Assembly: GCF_943912665.1 (NCBI RefSeq)
Contig: NZ_CALTVG010000070.1
Coordinates: 1 to 9,513 of the forward strand
Length of the DNA stretch: 9,513 bases
Source of the DNA: an uncultured Corynebacterium sp.
GTDB taxonomy: Bacteria; Actinomycetota; Actinomycetes; Mycobacteriales; Mycobacteriaceae
Reading direction: 5' to 3'
Program-made: the position numbers and the translations under genes
Notes under the pieces: model-generated
The model's database searches: none
Told to the model about the DNA's origin: nothing
Seen by the model: only the letters and a program-made list of their open reading frames with translations
Part shown: piece by piece, positions 1 to 7,106 of the stretch
Numbering within the stretch: the first letter of the stretch is position 1
Layout of the letters: every line of letters begins with the position of its first letter

Positions 1-124
1 GCGTAGTCACGCTGAGAGTTCTTCTCTGCGTTTATTGGTTGCTACGACGCTTAACGGTGGTCTCTAGCCTGCACCGGCACGCTTCCCCTGGCTCAATGTA
101 CGAAGTCGAAACCAAGTCGACCCC
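1..124 (-). ncRNA. ssrA: tmRNA (transfer-messenger RNA), 5' part, truncated by the window edge
   Basis: tmRNA works with SmpB to release ribosomes stalled on broken mRNAs and adds a degradation tag to the nascent protein. Read on the minus strand, the RNA begins GGGGUCGACUUGGUUUCGAC at 124. That is the 5' acceptor strand followed by the conserved GGUUUCGAC segment of the tRNA-like domain. The pseudoknot-1 region comes next, then the tag reading frame. The resume codon GCA lies at 29-27 and the visible tag is A-E-K-N-S-Q-R-D-Y-A, where position 1 cuts the frame; the usual ending would be LAA-stop. The 3' half (remaining pseudoknots and the 3' tRNA-like arm) lies outside the window. The 5' end is placed on the first of four Gs by family convention, because the mature end is made by processing. 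smpB, its protein partner, is about 1.9 kb away on the same strand. Confidence 0.93.
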
Positions 125-133
125 TTGATTCAC

Positions 134-144
134 GTCACCGTGAC
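134..144. repeat. Short perfect inverted repeat upstream of ssrA
   Basis: GTCAC-C-GTGAC is an 11-base palindrome with a single central base. It ends 10 bases upstream of the mature tmRNA 5' end. It could be an operator, a processing determinant in the tmRNA precursor, or chance; nothing in the sequence decides. Confidence 0.3.
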
Positions 145-290
145 TGCACATCGCTGTGAAAGCGACGCAGAAAGACTCGCAAGACTTCGAGGTCTCTCTA
201 CGGTTCGTATAAGGCTACTGCACCGCGGCCTATTCCCGCAAGAAGCGTCCCCCTCCTTCCACCCTGTCTTATCCGGCCTGGGCAGGCTTG

Positions 291-296
291 GATAAT
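291..296 (+). promoter_or_regulatory. Candidate -10 box for the permease gene
   Basis: GATAAT differs from TATAAT at one base and is preceded 16 bases upstream by TTATCC (269-274), a poor -35 match. Transcription would start near 303 and give a leader of about 80 nt before the GTG start at 383. The GCCTG-GG-CAGGC inverted repeat at 276-287 lies in the spacer, where a repressor could act. A second possible box, TAAGCT at 339-344, would give a shorter leader. Confidence 0.35.
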
Positions 297-382
297 TCAT
301 AAAGCTGCACTTGTGATCGGCGCCAAATCGTTCATTGCTAAGCTGTGCAAGTCACACTCCTCAAGGTAGTAAAGGTAGCGAA

Positions 383-1651
383 GTGAGTTCGACCGTCGAG
401 AAGCACGGCACTGCGTCCGCGGGCAAGCAAGCCAGCAACACTGAATGGGCTATTTCCCTTTTCGGCACCGCCGTGGGCGCCGGCATCCTGTTCCTCCCCA
501 TCAACGCCGGCAGTTTCGGTTTCTGGCCGTTGCTCGTGGCCACCATCCTCATCGGGCCGATGACGTACTTCTCCCACCGTGGTCTGGCCCGCATGATTTG
601 CGCCTCCCCGCACCAGGGTGAGGACATCACCGCCGTGGTCACGGACTACTTTGGCAAGACCGCAGGACTTGTCATTTCGGTGGTGTATTTCTGCGCCATC
701 TTCCCCATCGTGCTCATCTATGGCGTTTCCATCACCAACACGGTGGACAGCTTTATTGTCAACCAGCTGCATGGGCCGTCTGTGCCCCGACCGCTGCTGT
801 CCTTCCTGCTTGTCGGCATCATGACCGTCGTCTTTACGTTTGGCCAGCGCATGGTCCTGGCCGTCACGCAGTTCTTGGTCTACCCGCTCATCTTCTGCTT
901 GGGAGCGCTGTCCATCTACCTCATCCCGCGCTGGGACTTCTCCTCCTTCATGGAGGTCGGCAACAACGACTGGCGCGTGGTGGGTGCCGTGGCACTCATC
1001 ATTCCGGTGCTGGTCTTCTCCTTTAACCACTCCCCCGCCATCTCCCAGTTCTCCCTGGCCATGGTGGCCGCGCACGGCCGTGAAAAGAGCTCCAAAAACG
1101 CCTCGCGCGCGCTGGCGCTGACCGCCATTCTGCTCACTGTATTCACCATGTTCTTCGTGTGGTCCTGCACGCTAACCCTCGGTGCGGATGGCTTGGCTGA
1201 AGCCCGCGAGCAGAATCTGCCGGTGTTGTCCTACCTGGCCAACGTCACGGGTGTTCCGGTGCTGGCCTTTTTGTCCCCCATCATCGCGATGATCGCCATC
1301 ATCTCCTCCTACTTCGGCCACGTGCTGGGTGCGACCGAGGGCGGCAACTTCCTCCTGCGCACCGTGGCGCCGAAGGCCACGAAGAAGCTCACGGAGAAGC
1401 AGGTCAACTCCATCATGCATGGCATCATCTTCGTCTCCGCCTGGGTGGTGGCCACTATTGACCCCTCGATCCTGGGCCTTATCGAGGCCATCGGCGGGCC
1501 GTTCATCGCATCGATTCTCTACCTGCTGCCGATGTACGCCATCCATCGCATCGACGCCCTGGCGCAGTTCCGCGGGCGCGTGAGCAACTACTTCGTGGTC
1601 GTCACCGGTCTCATCGCCGTCGGCGCGACTATTTGGGGGCTCTTCGCCTAA
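383..1651 (+). CDS. Amino acid permease, HAAAP family (SdaC/serine-threonine-like)
   Basis: This is a 422-residue multi-pass membrane protein. After a hydrophilic N-terminus of about 20 residues come about eleven hydrophobic segments. The first carries GTAVGAGILFLP (28-39) followed by INAG, then GPMTYFSHRGLAR. These closely follow the start of E. coli SdaC/TdcC-type serine/threonine:H+ symporters of the hydroxy/aromatic amino acid permease family. The expected role is proton-driven uptake of a small hydroxy amino acid; the exact substrate is inferred. The frame is open back to a TTG at 335, but I chose GTG 383. It has AAAGG at 371-375, seven bases upstream, and the upstream residues (LSCASHTPQ...) do not look like permease sequence. 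The gene stands alone on the + strand, and its stop overlaps the stop of the convergent DUF488 gene by 4 bp. Confidence 0.88.
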   Translation: MSSTVEKHGTASAGKQASNTEWAISLFGTAVGAGILFLPINAGSFGFWPLLVATILIGPMTYFSHRGLARMICASPHQGEDITAVVTDYFGKTAGLVISVVYFCAIFPIVLIYGVSITNTVDSFIVNQLHGPSVPRPLLSFLLVGIMTVVFTFGQRMVLAVTQFLVYPLIFCLGALSIYLIPRWDFSSFMEVGNNDWRVVGAVALIIPVLVFSFNHSPAISQFSLAMVAAHGREKSSKNASRALALTAILLTVFTMFFVWSCTLTLGADGLAEAREQNLPVLSYLANVTGVPVLAFLSPIIAMIAIISSYFGHVLGATEGGNFLLRTVAPKATKKLTEKQVNSIMHGIIFVSAWVVATIDPSILGLIEAIGGPFIASILYLLPMYAIHRIDALAQFRGRVSNYFVVVTGLIAVGATIWGLFA

Positions 1652-2004
1652 TTCTCCTCCAGCCACGCCTTCAGCACGACGGCGTGGTTAATTTCTCTGT
1701 CCTTGGCGGCGAAGAGGAGGGTGACATCATCGTCGGCGGCACACTGGCGCAACTGCTCCAGCTCCGCGTGGTCGTTCTCATCCAGCTCCGCGCGGTAGCG
1801 CCGCGAAAACTCCTCAAAGCTATCCGGGTCGTGCCCCCACCACTTCCGCAGCTCCACGCTGGGGGCCACGTGCTTGAACCAGTGGTCGTAGTCGAGGCGG
1901 TGCTTGGCCACGCCGCGGGGCCAGAGCTTATCGACGAGCACCGCGTCCCCACGCAGCTCCTCATCGCCGTGAATAACGTCATGTACCTTTGCCGTGTAAA
2001 TCAT
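1648..2004 (-). CDS. DUF488 family protein (YeaO-like)
   Basis: This is a complete 118-residue soluble protein. It shows the family's block pattern: VDKLWPRGV at 24-32, APSVELRKWWGHDP at 47-60, FEEFSRRYRAEL at 63-74, and a final VTLLFAAKDREINHAVVL at 94-111. These match YeaO-type DUF488 proteins, whose biochemical role is not established. It has no signal peptide or membrane segment. It lies 25 bases downstream of smpB on the same strand and may be co-transcribed with it, but TAGCCT sits 7 bases before its ATG, which would allow its own leaderless transcript. No good ribosome binding site is visible. Its TAG stop shares bases with the TAA of the convergent permease gene. Confidence 0.85.
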   Translation of the reverse strand: MIYTAKVHDVIHGDEELRGDAVLVDKLWPRGVAKHRLDYDHWFKHVAPSVELRKWWGHDPDSFEEFSRRYRAELDENDHAELEQLRQCAADDDVTLLFAAKDREINHAVVLKAWLEEN

Positions 2005-2011
2005 GGCACCC

Positions 2012-2017
2012 AGGCTA
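2012..2017 (-). promoter_or_regulatory. Candidate -10 box (TAGCCT) for the DUF488 gene
   Basis: On the minus strand TAGCCT fits the corynebacterial TAnnnT -10 pattern and is followed by exactly 7 bases and then ATG. That would place the transcription start on the start codon. No clear -35 is seen, which is common in Corynebacterium. The box lies in the short gap after the smpB stop. Confidence 0.4.
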
Positions 2018-2029
2018 GACGCACAATGG

Positions 2030-2536
2030 CTAGGCGTTGATCCCCTTCACGCGGCGGCCCAGCTCACGGGTGATATCGCGGTTTTGATCGCGGCGCTTGA
2101 TGTCCTCGCGCTTGTCGTAATCCTGCTTACCCTTGGCCAGCCCCAGCTCGCACTTGGCGCGGCCGTTCTTGAGGTAAACCTTGAGCGGGATCAGCGTCTT
2201 GTTGCCGTCACGCACCTGGCCCATGAGCTTGTCAATCTCGCGGCGGTGCAGCAGCAGCTTGCGGGTGCGCTTGGGCGAATGGTTCGTCCACGTTCCCTGG
2301 GAGTACTCCGGGATATGGAGGTTGCGGATGTAGACCTCGCCGTCGTCGATGGTGGCGAAGGCATCCGTCAGGGAAATCTTGCCTTCGCGCATCGACTTAA
2401 TTTCGGTGCCCACGAGCACCATGCCGCATTCGACAGTATCGAGGATGGTGTAGTCGTGGCGGGCACGTCGGTTAGTGGCCAGGGTCGAGTTGTTATCGGC
2501 CACTGCCCCTTTTTTCTTCTTTGCCTTCTTCGCCAT
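2030..2536 (-). CDS. smpB: SsrA-binding protein SmpB
   Basis: SmpB binds the tRNA-like part of tmRNA and places it in the A site of stalled ribosomes, mimicking the missing anticodon arm. The protein is 168 residues, the usual size. Landmarks are a lysine-rich N-terminus (AKKAKKKKG), NRRARHDY (22-29), GTEIKSMREGK (43-53), the RNA-binding block PKRTRKLLLHRREI (88-101), and the basic C-terminal tail YDKREDIKRRD (140-150) onward, which enters the mRNA channel. The frame is open 13 codons further upstream, but that extension (MAFAWPWRNIVRI) is not SmpB-like, so ATG 2536 is used. The gene follows ftsX after 100 bases and precedes DUF488 by 25. Its RNA partner ssrA lies further downstream on the same strand. 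Confidence 0.97.
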   Translation of the reverse strand: MAKKAKKKKGAVADNNSTLATNRRARHDYTILDTVECGMVLVGTEIKSMREGKISLTDAFATIDDGEVYIRNLHIPEYSQGTWTNHSPKRTRKLLLHRREIDKLMGQVRDGNKTLIPLKVYLKNGRAKCELGLAKGKQDYDKREDIKRRDQNRDITRELGRRVKGINA

Positions 2537-2546
2537 AATTCGAACT

Positions 2547-2552
2547 ATGTTA
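2547..2552 (-). promoter_or_regulatory. Candidate -10 box (TAACAT) for smpB
   Basis: TAACAT on the minus strand lies 10 bases before the smpB ATG, which would give a leader of only a few bases. No Shine-Dalgarno sequence is visible in those 10 bases, so short-leader initiation is plausible. The 100-base gap after ftsX leaves room for an independent promoter. The -35 region is not recognisable. Confidence 0.4.
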
Positions 2553-2636
2553 CGCCACGGCCAGGCAAAAGCCACATCCGGTCCGCCGCCCCCGTAGGCG
2601 CCCCCAGGCGCTGCGCGGCCGGAGTGGCAGCGGATC

Positions 2637-3539
2637 CTAGGTCCGCACGTAGGCGCGCATGGTGACCTGCGCGGTCAGCGCGGCGAAGAGTAGCGCCACG
2701 ATGCCGACGATAGGCAGGACCGTCCACAGGTCCCCGGAGGTGATCGGGGCCAGCAGCTGGCGCTGGTAGAGCCCGCTCAGCGCCGGGTCCACAACCAGAT
2801 TTTTGCCCAACAACATTCCCACGCCGGCCAGCACCACACCACCCAGGGCACCGAGGACGGCTTCCAGGATGAACGGCGCGTGGGTAATCCAGCGAGAGGC
2901 ACCTACCATGCGCATAATCGCCGTCTCTCGCTGCCGCTGGAAGGCGGCGATCTGCACCATGTTGGCAATGAGCATGATGGCGGCCACGGCCATGACTGCC
3001 GCGAGAATGAAGGTGGCGTTGCGGATGGCGTCGAGGTTGCCGGCGGCGCTGCGCACGTCCTCCTGCTGGTCGATGATGTCGGAGACGGCGGGGTTGTCCG
3101 CCACGGCGTCGATAGGCGCGGTGTCCGTCGGGTCCTTAAGGCGCACGTGGAAGGCCGCGGGCAGCGCGTCCTTGGACGTCTCCTCCACCATGACCGGATC
3201 GGTCTCCTTGAAAAGCTCCACGAAGCGCTCGTAGGACTCCGCGCGGTTGCGGTAGGTCACCGACTCGATGGCGTCGTCCGACTCAAGCTTCTTCTGCAAA
3301 TCGGCACAGGCCGGGTCCTGGCACTCCGGGTCGTCGGCAGAAATTTGCTCATTGAGCTGCACCATGACCTCCACCTGCTCCAGGTAGATGTCCTTGGTGT
3401 CGTTGGTCATCTGCGTGACCAGGATGCCGGCGACCACCAGCGCCACCGAGATGGCGGTGGTGATCACCATGGCGATGGTCATCGTGATGTTGCGCCCCAG
3501 GCCCTTGATGGCCTCGCGGAAAACAAATCCCAGGTTCAT
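2637..3539 (-). CDS. ftsX: Cell division ABC transporter-like permease FtsX
   Basis: FtsX is the membrane half of FtsEX. It transmits ATP hydrolysis by FtsE across the membrane to activate peptidoglycan hydrolases at the division septum. The 300-residue length is normal for actinobacteria. Topology fits the family: cytoplasmic N-terminus (NLGFVFREAIKGLGRN), TM1 about 18-43, an extracytoplasmic domain about 45-170, TM2 about 175-200, TM3 about 225-248 and TM4 about 270-294. The conserved RQRETAIMRMVGAS stretch follows TM2. Two cysteines in the outer domain, C73 and C78, could form a disulfide. The ATG follows the ftsE TAA with no base between (TAAATG), so translational coupling is expected. 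An NxxVRT-like short cytoplasmic tail ends the protein. Confidence 0.96.
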   Translation of the reverse strand: MNLGFVFREAIKGLGRNITMTIAMVITTAISVALVVAGILVTQMTNDTKDIYLEQVEVMVQLNEQISADDPECQDPACADLQKKLESDDAIESVTYRNRAESYERFVELFKETDPVMVEETSKDALPAAFHVRLKDPTDTAPIDAVADNPAVSDIIDQQEDVRSAAGNLDAIRNATFILAAVMAVAAIMLIANMVQIAAFQRQRETAIMRMVGASRWITHAPFILEAVLGALGGVVLAGVGMLLGKNLVVDPALSGLYQRQLLAPITSGDLWTVLPIVGIVALLFAALTAQVTMRAYVRT

Positions 3540-4229
3540 TTAGATCGCCTCCCCGTAGACCGCGTTTGCCTCGTCGCGCACCAGGGTGCCGTTGTGCAGC
3601 TCGATGACGCGCTGACGCGCCTCGTTCACAGCGCGCGCGTTGTGCGTCGACATCACCACGGTGGTTCCGCGGCGGTTGATCTTGGTGAGCAAGGACATGA
3701 TCTCCGCGGCGGTGGCGGGATCGAGGTTGCCCGTGGGTTCGTCGGCAAGCAGCAGCTTCGGGCGGTTCACAAAGGCACGGGCGACCGCTACACGCTGCTG
3801 CTCACCGCCGGACAGCTCGTGCGGCATGCGGTGCTGCTTAGCACCGAGGCCCACCATGTCGAGCACCTCCGGGACCTGCTTGGCAATGCGGGACTTCTTC
3901 TTGCCAATGACCTGTAGCGCAAACGCCACGTTGTCGTAGACGTTGAGCTTGGGAAGGAGGCGGAAGTCCTGGAACACGTAGCCGATGGATTGGCGCAGCT
4001 GGTTAATCTGGCGGCCCTTGAGCGCGTTGACGTGCAGATCCCCGAAGTAGATATTGCCCGAGGATACGTTGGTTTCACGCACCATGAGCTGCAGGAAGGT
4101 GGACTTGCCGGAGCCAGACGGGCCGATGACGAAGACGAATTCGCCGTCCGCTATCTCGAAGGAGACGTTATCGAGCGCCGGTCTGGTCGATGTCTCGTAG
4201 ACCTTGGACACATTCTCAAAAGTGATCAC
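3540..4229 (-). CDS. ftsE: Cell division ATP-binding protein FtsE
   Basis: FtsE is the cytoplasmic ATPase of the FtsEX complex. The 229-residue protein is a single ABC domain with every expected motif: Walker [10 protein letters not shown] (36-44), Q-loop Q87 in YVFQDF, signature LSGGE (139-143), Walker [13 protein letters not shown] with D163 and E164, and H-loop H196 in STHN. The start is GTG at 4229. No upstream alternative is needed, because the protein begins directly with the [11 protein letters not shown] strand typical of FtsE. The gene lies 33 bases after prfB and abuts ftsX exactly. A TAGTGT box 7 bases before the GTG could give a leaderless ftsEX transcript in addition to read-through from prfB. 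Confidence 0.97.
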   Translation of the reverse strand: MITFENVSKVYETSTRPALDNVSFEIADGEFVFVIGPSGSGKSTFLQLMVRETNVSSGNIYFGDLHVNALKGRQINQLRQSIGYVFQDFRLLPKLNVYDNVAFALQVIGKKKSRIAKQVPEVLDMVGLGAKQHRMPHELSGGEQQRVAVARAFVNRPKLLLADEPTGNLDPATAAEIMSLLTKINRRGTTVVMSTHNARAVNEARQRVIELHNGTLVRDEANAVYGEAI

Positions 4230-4236
4230 TCAAGCA

Positions 4237-4242
4237 ACACTA
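4237..4242 (-). promoter_or_regulatory. Candidate -10 box (TAGTGT) for ftsE
   Basis: TAGTGT on the minus strand fits TAnnnT and is followed by 7 bases and then the GTG start of ftsE. It lies in the 33-base prfB-ftsE gap. No -35 is recognisable and no ribosome binding site precedes the GTG, so a leaderless start is the simplest reading. Confidence 0.35.
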
Positions 4243-4262
4243 GCAACAAACGCTGCGCGCGC

Positions 4263-5369
4263 CTAGGCCTGCTGCTCCGCCATCCTCCAGCGAATCCCCG
4301 CTTCCAGGAAGCCGTCAATGTCGCCGTCGAGCACCTTGGACGGGTCGCCCACCTCGTAGTTTGTCCGCAGGTCTTTGACCATCTGGTAGGGGTGCAACAC
4401 GTAAGAGCGCATCTGGTTGCCCCAGGAAGCGTTGCCGCCCGCGCCCAAGGCGTCGAGCTCTGCGCGCTCCTCCTGGCGCTTGCGCTCCAACAGCTTGGCC
4501 TGCAGCACGCGCATGGCAGACGCCTTGTTCTGGATCTGGGACTTCTCGTTTTGGCAGGTCACCACAATGCCCGTCGGGATGTGAGTCAGGCGCACCGCGG
4601 AGTCCGTGGTATTGACAGACTGGCCACCCGGCCCGGAGGAGCGGTAGACATCCACGCGAACCTCCGAGTCCGGCACCTCGATGGAGTCCGTCTGCTCCAC
4701 CACGGGCAAGACCTCCACCTCCGCAAACGAGGTTTGGCGGCGGCCCTGGTTGTCGAAGGGACTGATGCGTACCAGGCGGTGCGCTCCCTGCTCCACAGAG
4801 AGCTGACCGTACATGTAGTCCCCATGCACCACGAAGGTGGCGGACTTGATGCCGGCCTCTTCGGCGTAGGAAATGTCATAGACGTCCACCTTGTGCCCGT
4901 TCTTTTCCGCCCAGCGGGTGTACATGCGCATGAGCATCTCCGCCCAGTCGGCGGCGTCCACGCCGCCGGCGCCGGAGCGGATATTGATCACCGCTTCGCG
5001 CTCGTCGTAGTCGCCGGAGAGCATGGTGGTGACCTCGAGCGATTCGATGGCCTCTCCGAGCTCCTCTAGCTCAGTGGCCACCAGTTCCTTCGAGGCCTCG
5101 TCCCCCTCTTCCTCCGCCAGCTCCGCCATGACGGGCAGGTCCTCAATCCGCCCGCGCAGGGAGGACAGCTTGCGTAGCTTGGCCTGCTCCGCGGAGAGCG
5201 CCGAGGTCACCTTCTGCGCGTGATCGGGGTCGTCCCACAGCGTGGGGTCTCCTGCTTGGGCCTCCAGCTCGCGCACGCGCTCTGCCACCGCTTCCGGGTC
5301 CATCACCTTTTCAATGGAGGTCAGGGTGGCGCTAAGTTCCTCGAGTCGTGCTGTATGTTCCGGACGCAT
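4263..5369 (-). CDS. prfB: Peptide chain release factor 2 (RF2)
   Basis: RF2 recognises UGA and UAA stop codons and triggers hydrolysis of the peptidyl-tRNA. The 368-residue protein shows the codon-reading tripeptide S203-P204-F205 (SPF, specific for RF2; RF1 has PxT) and the catalytic G248-G249-Q250 in [10 protein letters not shown]. An N-terminal helical domain (about 1-115) precedes the core, as expected. Unlike E. coli prfB, the frame is continuous from ATG to stop, so the autoregulatory +1 frameshift at an internal UGA is absent here. The ATG is preceded at 8 bases by TAGAAT, which suggests a leaderless or nearly leaderless mRNA. It is the first gene of the block prfB-ftsE-ftsX-smpB and is divergent from the gene at 5439. 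Confidence 0.97.
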   Translation of the reverse strand: MRPEHTARLEELSATLTSIEKVMDPEAVAERVRELEAQAGDPTLWDDPDHAQKVTSALSAEQAKLRKLSSLRGRIEDLPVMAELAEEEGDEASKELVATELEELGEAIESLEVTTMLSGDYDEREAVINIRSGAGGVDAADWAEMLMRMYTRWAEKNGHKVDVYDISYAEEAGIKSATFVVHGDYMYGQLSVEQGAHRLVRISPFDNQGRRQTSFAEVEVLPVVEQTDSIEVPDSEVRVDVYRSSGPGGQSVNTTDSAVRLTHIPTGIVVTCQNEKSQIQNKASAMRVLQAKLLERKRQEERAELDALGAGGNASWGNQMRSYVLHPYQMVKDLRTNYEVGDPSKVLDGDIDGFLEAGIRWRMAEQQA

Positions 5370-5377
5370 AGCACCCT

Positions 5378-5383
5378 ATTCTA
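5378..5383 (-). promoter_or_regulatory. -10 box (TAGAAT) of prfB
   Basis: TAGAAT differs from TATAAT at one base and lies 8 bases before the prfB ATG. That would put the transcription start at or within a base or two of the start codon. The intervening AGGGTGCT holds only a weak AGGG. No clear -35 is present. It is part of a 69-base divergent promoter region. Confidence 0.5.
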
Positions 5384-5425
5384 CAAATTCTTGCCCTCTG
5401 ATTAGCCATCGGCCGCGTTTAGCGC

Positions 5426-5431
5426 GACAAT
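5426..5431 (+). promoter_or_regulatory. Candidate -10 box (GACAAT) for the gene at 5439
   Basis: GACAAT keeps the A at position 2 and the T at position 6 of TAnnnT and is followed by 7 bases and then ATG. The intervening AGGCGG resembles a Shine-Dalgarno sequence but lies only one base from the ATG, too close to act normally. A leaderless start is therefore an alternative, though weaker than for the other genes because the first T is missing. Confidence 0.3.
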
Positions 5432-5438
5432 AGGCGGC

Positions 5439-6266
5439 ATGAGTGACCAGCCAAGCCTCACCGAGATGATCGACGCGATCATTAAGACCTTCATCGTCGC
5501 CCACGCCGACGACTCCGACGCCCACCTTGCCCAGGCGCTTGTGTATAACGCCGGCCGCCTGGCCTGGCGCCTGCGCGAGCAGGGCGTGGACGTGTCCCAG
5601 AAGACTGACGTCGCGGACGTCGTTACCGATGCCGACTTTGCTGCCGAGCGCTTTGTCGCCGGGGTCCTTGAGGCCCTGCGCGGCGAGGACGGCATCGTGG
5701 GCGAAGAGGGCGCGGCCCGCGAGTCCCAGTCCGGCCGGACCTGGGTCATCGATCCGGTGGACGGCACCTATAACTTCGCCTCCGGCTTCGATTACTGGTG
5801 CTCCGCGCTCGCGCTTACCGACGCTTCCGGGGTCATCCTCGGCGCCGTCCACCGCCCCGCCATGGGTTACACGTGGTTTGGTGGCCGCGACTTCCCCACC
5901 AGCCGGGACGGCAAGGACGTCACCCTGCTTAAAGACGCCCCGGCAGAACAGCTCTGCCTCTCAACCTACCTGCACCCCTCCTGTATTACTGACCCCGCTA
6001 TTTCTTCTGCCTGGGAGAAGGTGGCCCCGCACTTTGCTACCGTGCGCATGCTCGGCGCCGGCTCGGTAGACCTGTCTTCCGTAGCCGATGGCACCTGGGG
6101 TGCGTGGATGCAGCACTCCGTGAAGGACTGGGACTGGTACCCGGGCCAGGCTCTGGTCATCGCCGCCGGCGGCGCGGCGCGCAAGGTCACCGCCGGCGGT
6201 GTGGAATGGTGTATCGCTGGCAACAAACATGTAGTGGATCAGATGGAGGAATGGCTCCGTGGGTAA
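5439..6266 (+). CDS. Inositol monophosphatase family protein
   Basis: This 275-residue protein belongs to the Mg2+-dependent, lithium-sensitive phosphatase superfamily. The metal-site motifs are intact: D64 in VVTDAD, E89-E90 in GEE, D105-P-V-D108-G-T110 in [12 protein letters not shown], and W231-D232 in KDWDWYPGQ followed by IAAGG. It should be a working phosphomonoesterase. The substrate cannot be read from sequence: inositol-1-phosphate, a sugar phosphate or histidinol phosphate are all possible. It is clearly diverged from the adjacent HisN and has a longer N-terminus of about 20 residues. By gene order it corresponds to the uncharacterised family member next to hisN in C. glutamicum (recalled, not checked). 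Its last 8 bases overlap the start of hisN, so the two are probably co-transcribed and translationally coupled. ATG 5439 is used; M10 is an alternative. Confidence 0.9.
   Translation: MSDQPSLTEMIDAIIKTFIVAHADDSDAHLAQALVYNAGRLAWRLREQGVDVSQKTDVADVVTDADFAAERFVAGVLEALRGEDGIVGEEGAARESQSGRTWVIDPVDGTYNFASGFDYWCSALALTDASGVILGAVHRPAMGYTWFGGRDFPTSRDGKDVTLLKDAPAEQLCLSTYLHPSCITDPAISSAWEKVAPHFATVRMLGAGSVDLSSVADGTWGAWMQHSVKDWDWYPGQALVIAAGGAARKVTAGGVEWCIAGNKHVVDQMEEWLRG
6245..6250 (+). promoter_or_regulatory. Shine-Dalgarno site of hisN inside the preceding gene
   Basis: GGAGGA lies 8 bases before the GTG at 6259, within the last codons of the upstream phosphatase gene. This strong site fixes the hisN start and supports coupled translation of the pair. 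Confidence 0.8.
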
Positions 6267-7032
6267 GTTCAAGGAAGATCTGGGCCTAGCGCTAGAGATG
6301 GCCGGCCATGCGGATGCCATTACGATGCACCGCTTCGAGGCCGCTGACTTGTCGGTCAAGGACAAGCCGGATATGACGCCGGTCTCGGATGCCGACTTGG
6401 CGTGCGAGAAGGCCATCCGCGACGCACTGAAGCGCTCCCGCCCCCGCGATGAGGTTTTGGGTGAGGAGTTCGGCGGTGAGGCCTGCTACGAGGGCCGCCA
6501 GTGGGTCATCGATCCCATTGACGGCACGAAGAACTTCGTGCGCGGCGTGCCCGTGTGGGCCACCCTCATTGCGCTTCTGGAAGACGGCGTGCCCGTCGTC
6601 TCTGTTATCTCCGCCCCCGCACTGCGCCGCCGCTGGTACGCGGCCAAGGGGGCGGGCGCCTACCGCGTCTTCGGCGGCGAACCGAAGCGCCTGCGCGTCT
6701 CCGAGGTCTCCCAGCTCGAGCACGCTTCCCTGGCCATGAGCTCCCTGGCCGGCTGGGGCCCGACGCGCGATACCTTCATTTCCCTCACCGACAAGGTGTG
6801 GCGCCTGCGCGGCTACGGCGACTTTTGGAACTACTGCCTCGTGGCCGAGGGCGCCGTCGACATCGCTGCCGAGCCCGAGGTCTCCTTGTGGGACTTGGCC
6901 GCTCCGGCGCTCCTCGTCACCGAGGCCGGTGGCCGCTTCACCAACGTTCGCGGTGAAGATGGGCCCCACGGCGGCTCAGCGCTTGCCTCCAACGGCAAGC
7001 TTCATGACGTCGCCCTCTCCGCCCTCTCCTAA
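6259..7032 (+). CDS. hisN: Histidinol-phosphatase HisN
   Basis: HisN catalyses the penultimate part of histidine synthesis, dephosphorylating L-histidinol phosphate to L-histidinol. In Actinobacteria this step is done by an inositol-monophosphatase-like enzyme. The 257-residue protein matches the mycobacterial/corynebacterial HisN pattern along its length: [12 protein letters not shown] with D44, LGEEFGG (67-73), D85-P-I-D88-[41 protein letters not shown], then W211-D212-L and EAGGRF. All metal ligands are present. The GTG start is fixed by GGAGGA 8 bases upstream. The gene overlaps the preceding phosphatase gene by 8 bp and ends 74 bases before a large terminator hairpin. No other his genes are in the window. 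The assignment over other family members rests on these extended matches, which I recall rather than searched. Confidence 0.92.
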   Translation: MGKFKEDLGLALEMAGHADAITMHRFEAADLSVKDKPDMTPVSDADLACEKAIRDALKRSRPRDEVLGEEFGGEACYEGRQWVIDPIDGTKNFVRGVPVWATLIALLEDGVPVVSVISAPALRRRWYAAKGAGAYRVFGGEPKRLRVSEVSQLEHASLAMSSLAGWGPTRDTFISLTDKVWRLRGYGDFWNYCLVAEGAVDIAAEPEVSLWDLAAPALLVTEAGGRFTNVRGEDGPHGGSALASNGKLHDVALSALS

Positions 7033-7106
7033 CTCCCCTGCGGCACCGCAGCGCGGCGCCGCACGCCAGCGTCATTCCCCAGCGTCGCGCCCGGTGACGC
7101 TTCGAT

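Larger units (their letters stand above)
125..382. other. Divergent intergenic region between ssrA and the permease gene
   Basis: No gene is supported here. The region must hold the promoter of ssrA (minus strand) and that of the permease (plus strand). On the minus strand a TTATAC-like box lies near 208-213, about 85 bases upstream of the mature tmRNA end; this would fit a longer precursor but is weak. Visible symmetry includes GTCAC-C-GTGAC at 134-144, TCGCT/AGCGA flanking GTGAA near 151-165, and GCCTG-GG-CAGGC at 276-287 just before a GATAAT box. Several TTG or ATG codons open short frames, but none has a convincing ribosome binding site. Confidence 0.6.

Noticed and set aside
335..382. 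Upstream TTG start of the permease
   Set aside because: GTG 383 has a properly spaced AAAGG site, and the 16 extra residues are not permease-like.
338..1075. Long minus-strand frame (245 codons) opposite the permease
   Set aside because: Low-hydrophobicity His/Gly/Asp/Glu-rich translation typical of the reverse of a GC-rich membrane-protein gene; no ribosome binding site and no family resemblance.
2537..2575. Upstream extension of smpB
   Set aside because: The 13 extra residues do not fit SmpB, which begins with the lysine-rich MAKKAKKKKG, and the extension would cover the candidate -10 box.
2597..2612. GCGCC/GGCGC hairpin in the ftsX-smpB gap as a terminator
   Set aside because: Only about five strong pairs and no U-rich tract on the minus-strand side; ftsX transcripts probably read through or end elsewhere.
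2880..3917. Plus-strand frame of 345 codons opposite ftsX/ftsE
   Set aside because: Shadow of two certain genes; the translation is rich in His/Val/Gly/Leu repeats without any domain.
3990..5069. Plus-strand frame of 359 codons opposite ftsE/prfB
   Set aside because: Crosses two unrelated certain genes on the other strand; composition is that of an antisense shadow.
4263..5369. Programmed frameshift in prfB as in E. coli
   Set aside because: The frame is continuous from ATG with no internal UGA, so the autoregulatory site is absent.
7040..7102. Repeated GCGTC motifs after hisN (AGCGTCA ... TGACGCT) as a separate regulatory element
   Set aside because: Short, widely spaced, and adjacent to a much stronger terminator; likely chance in GC-rich sequence.
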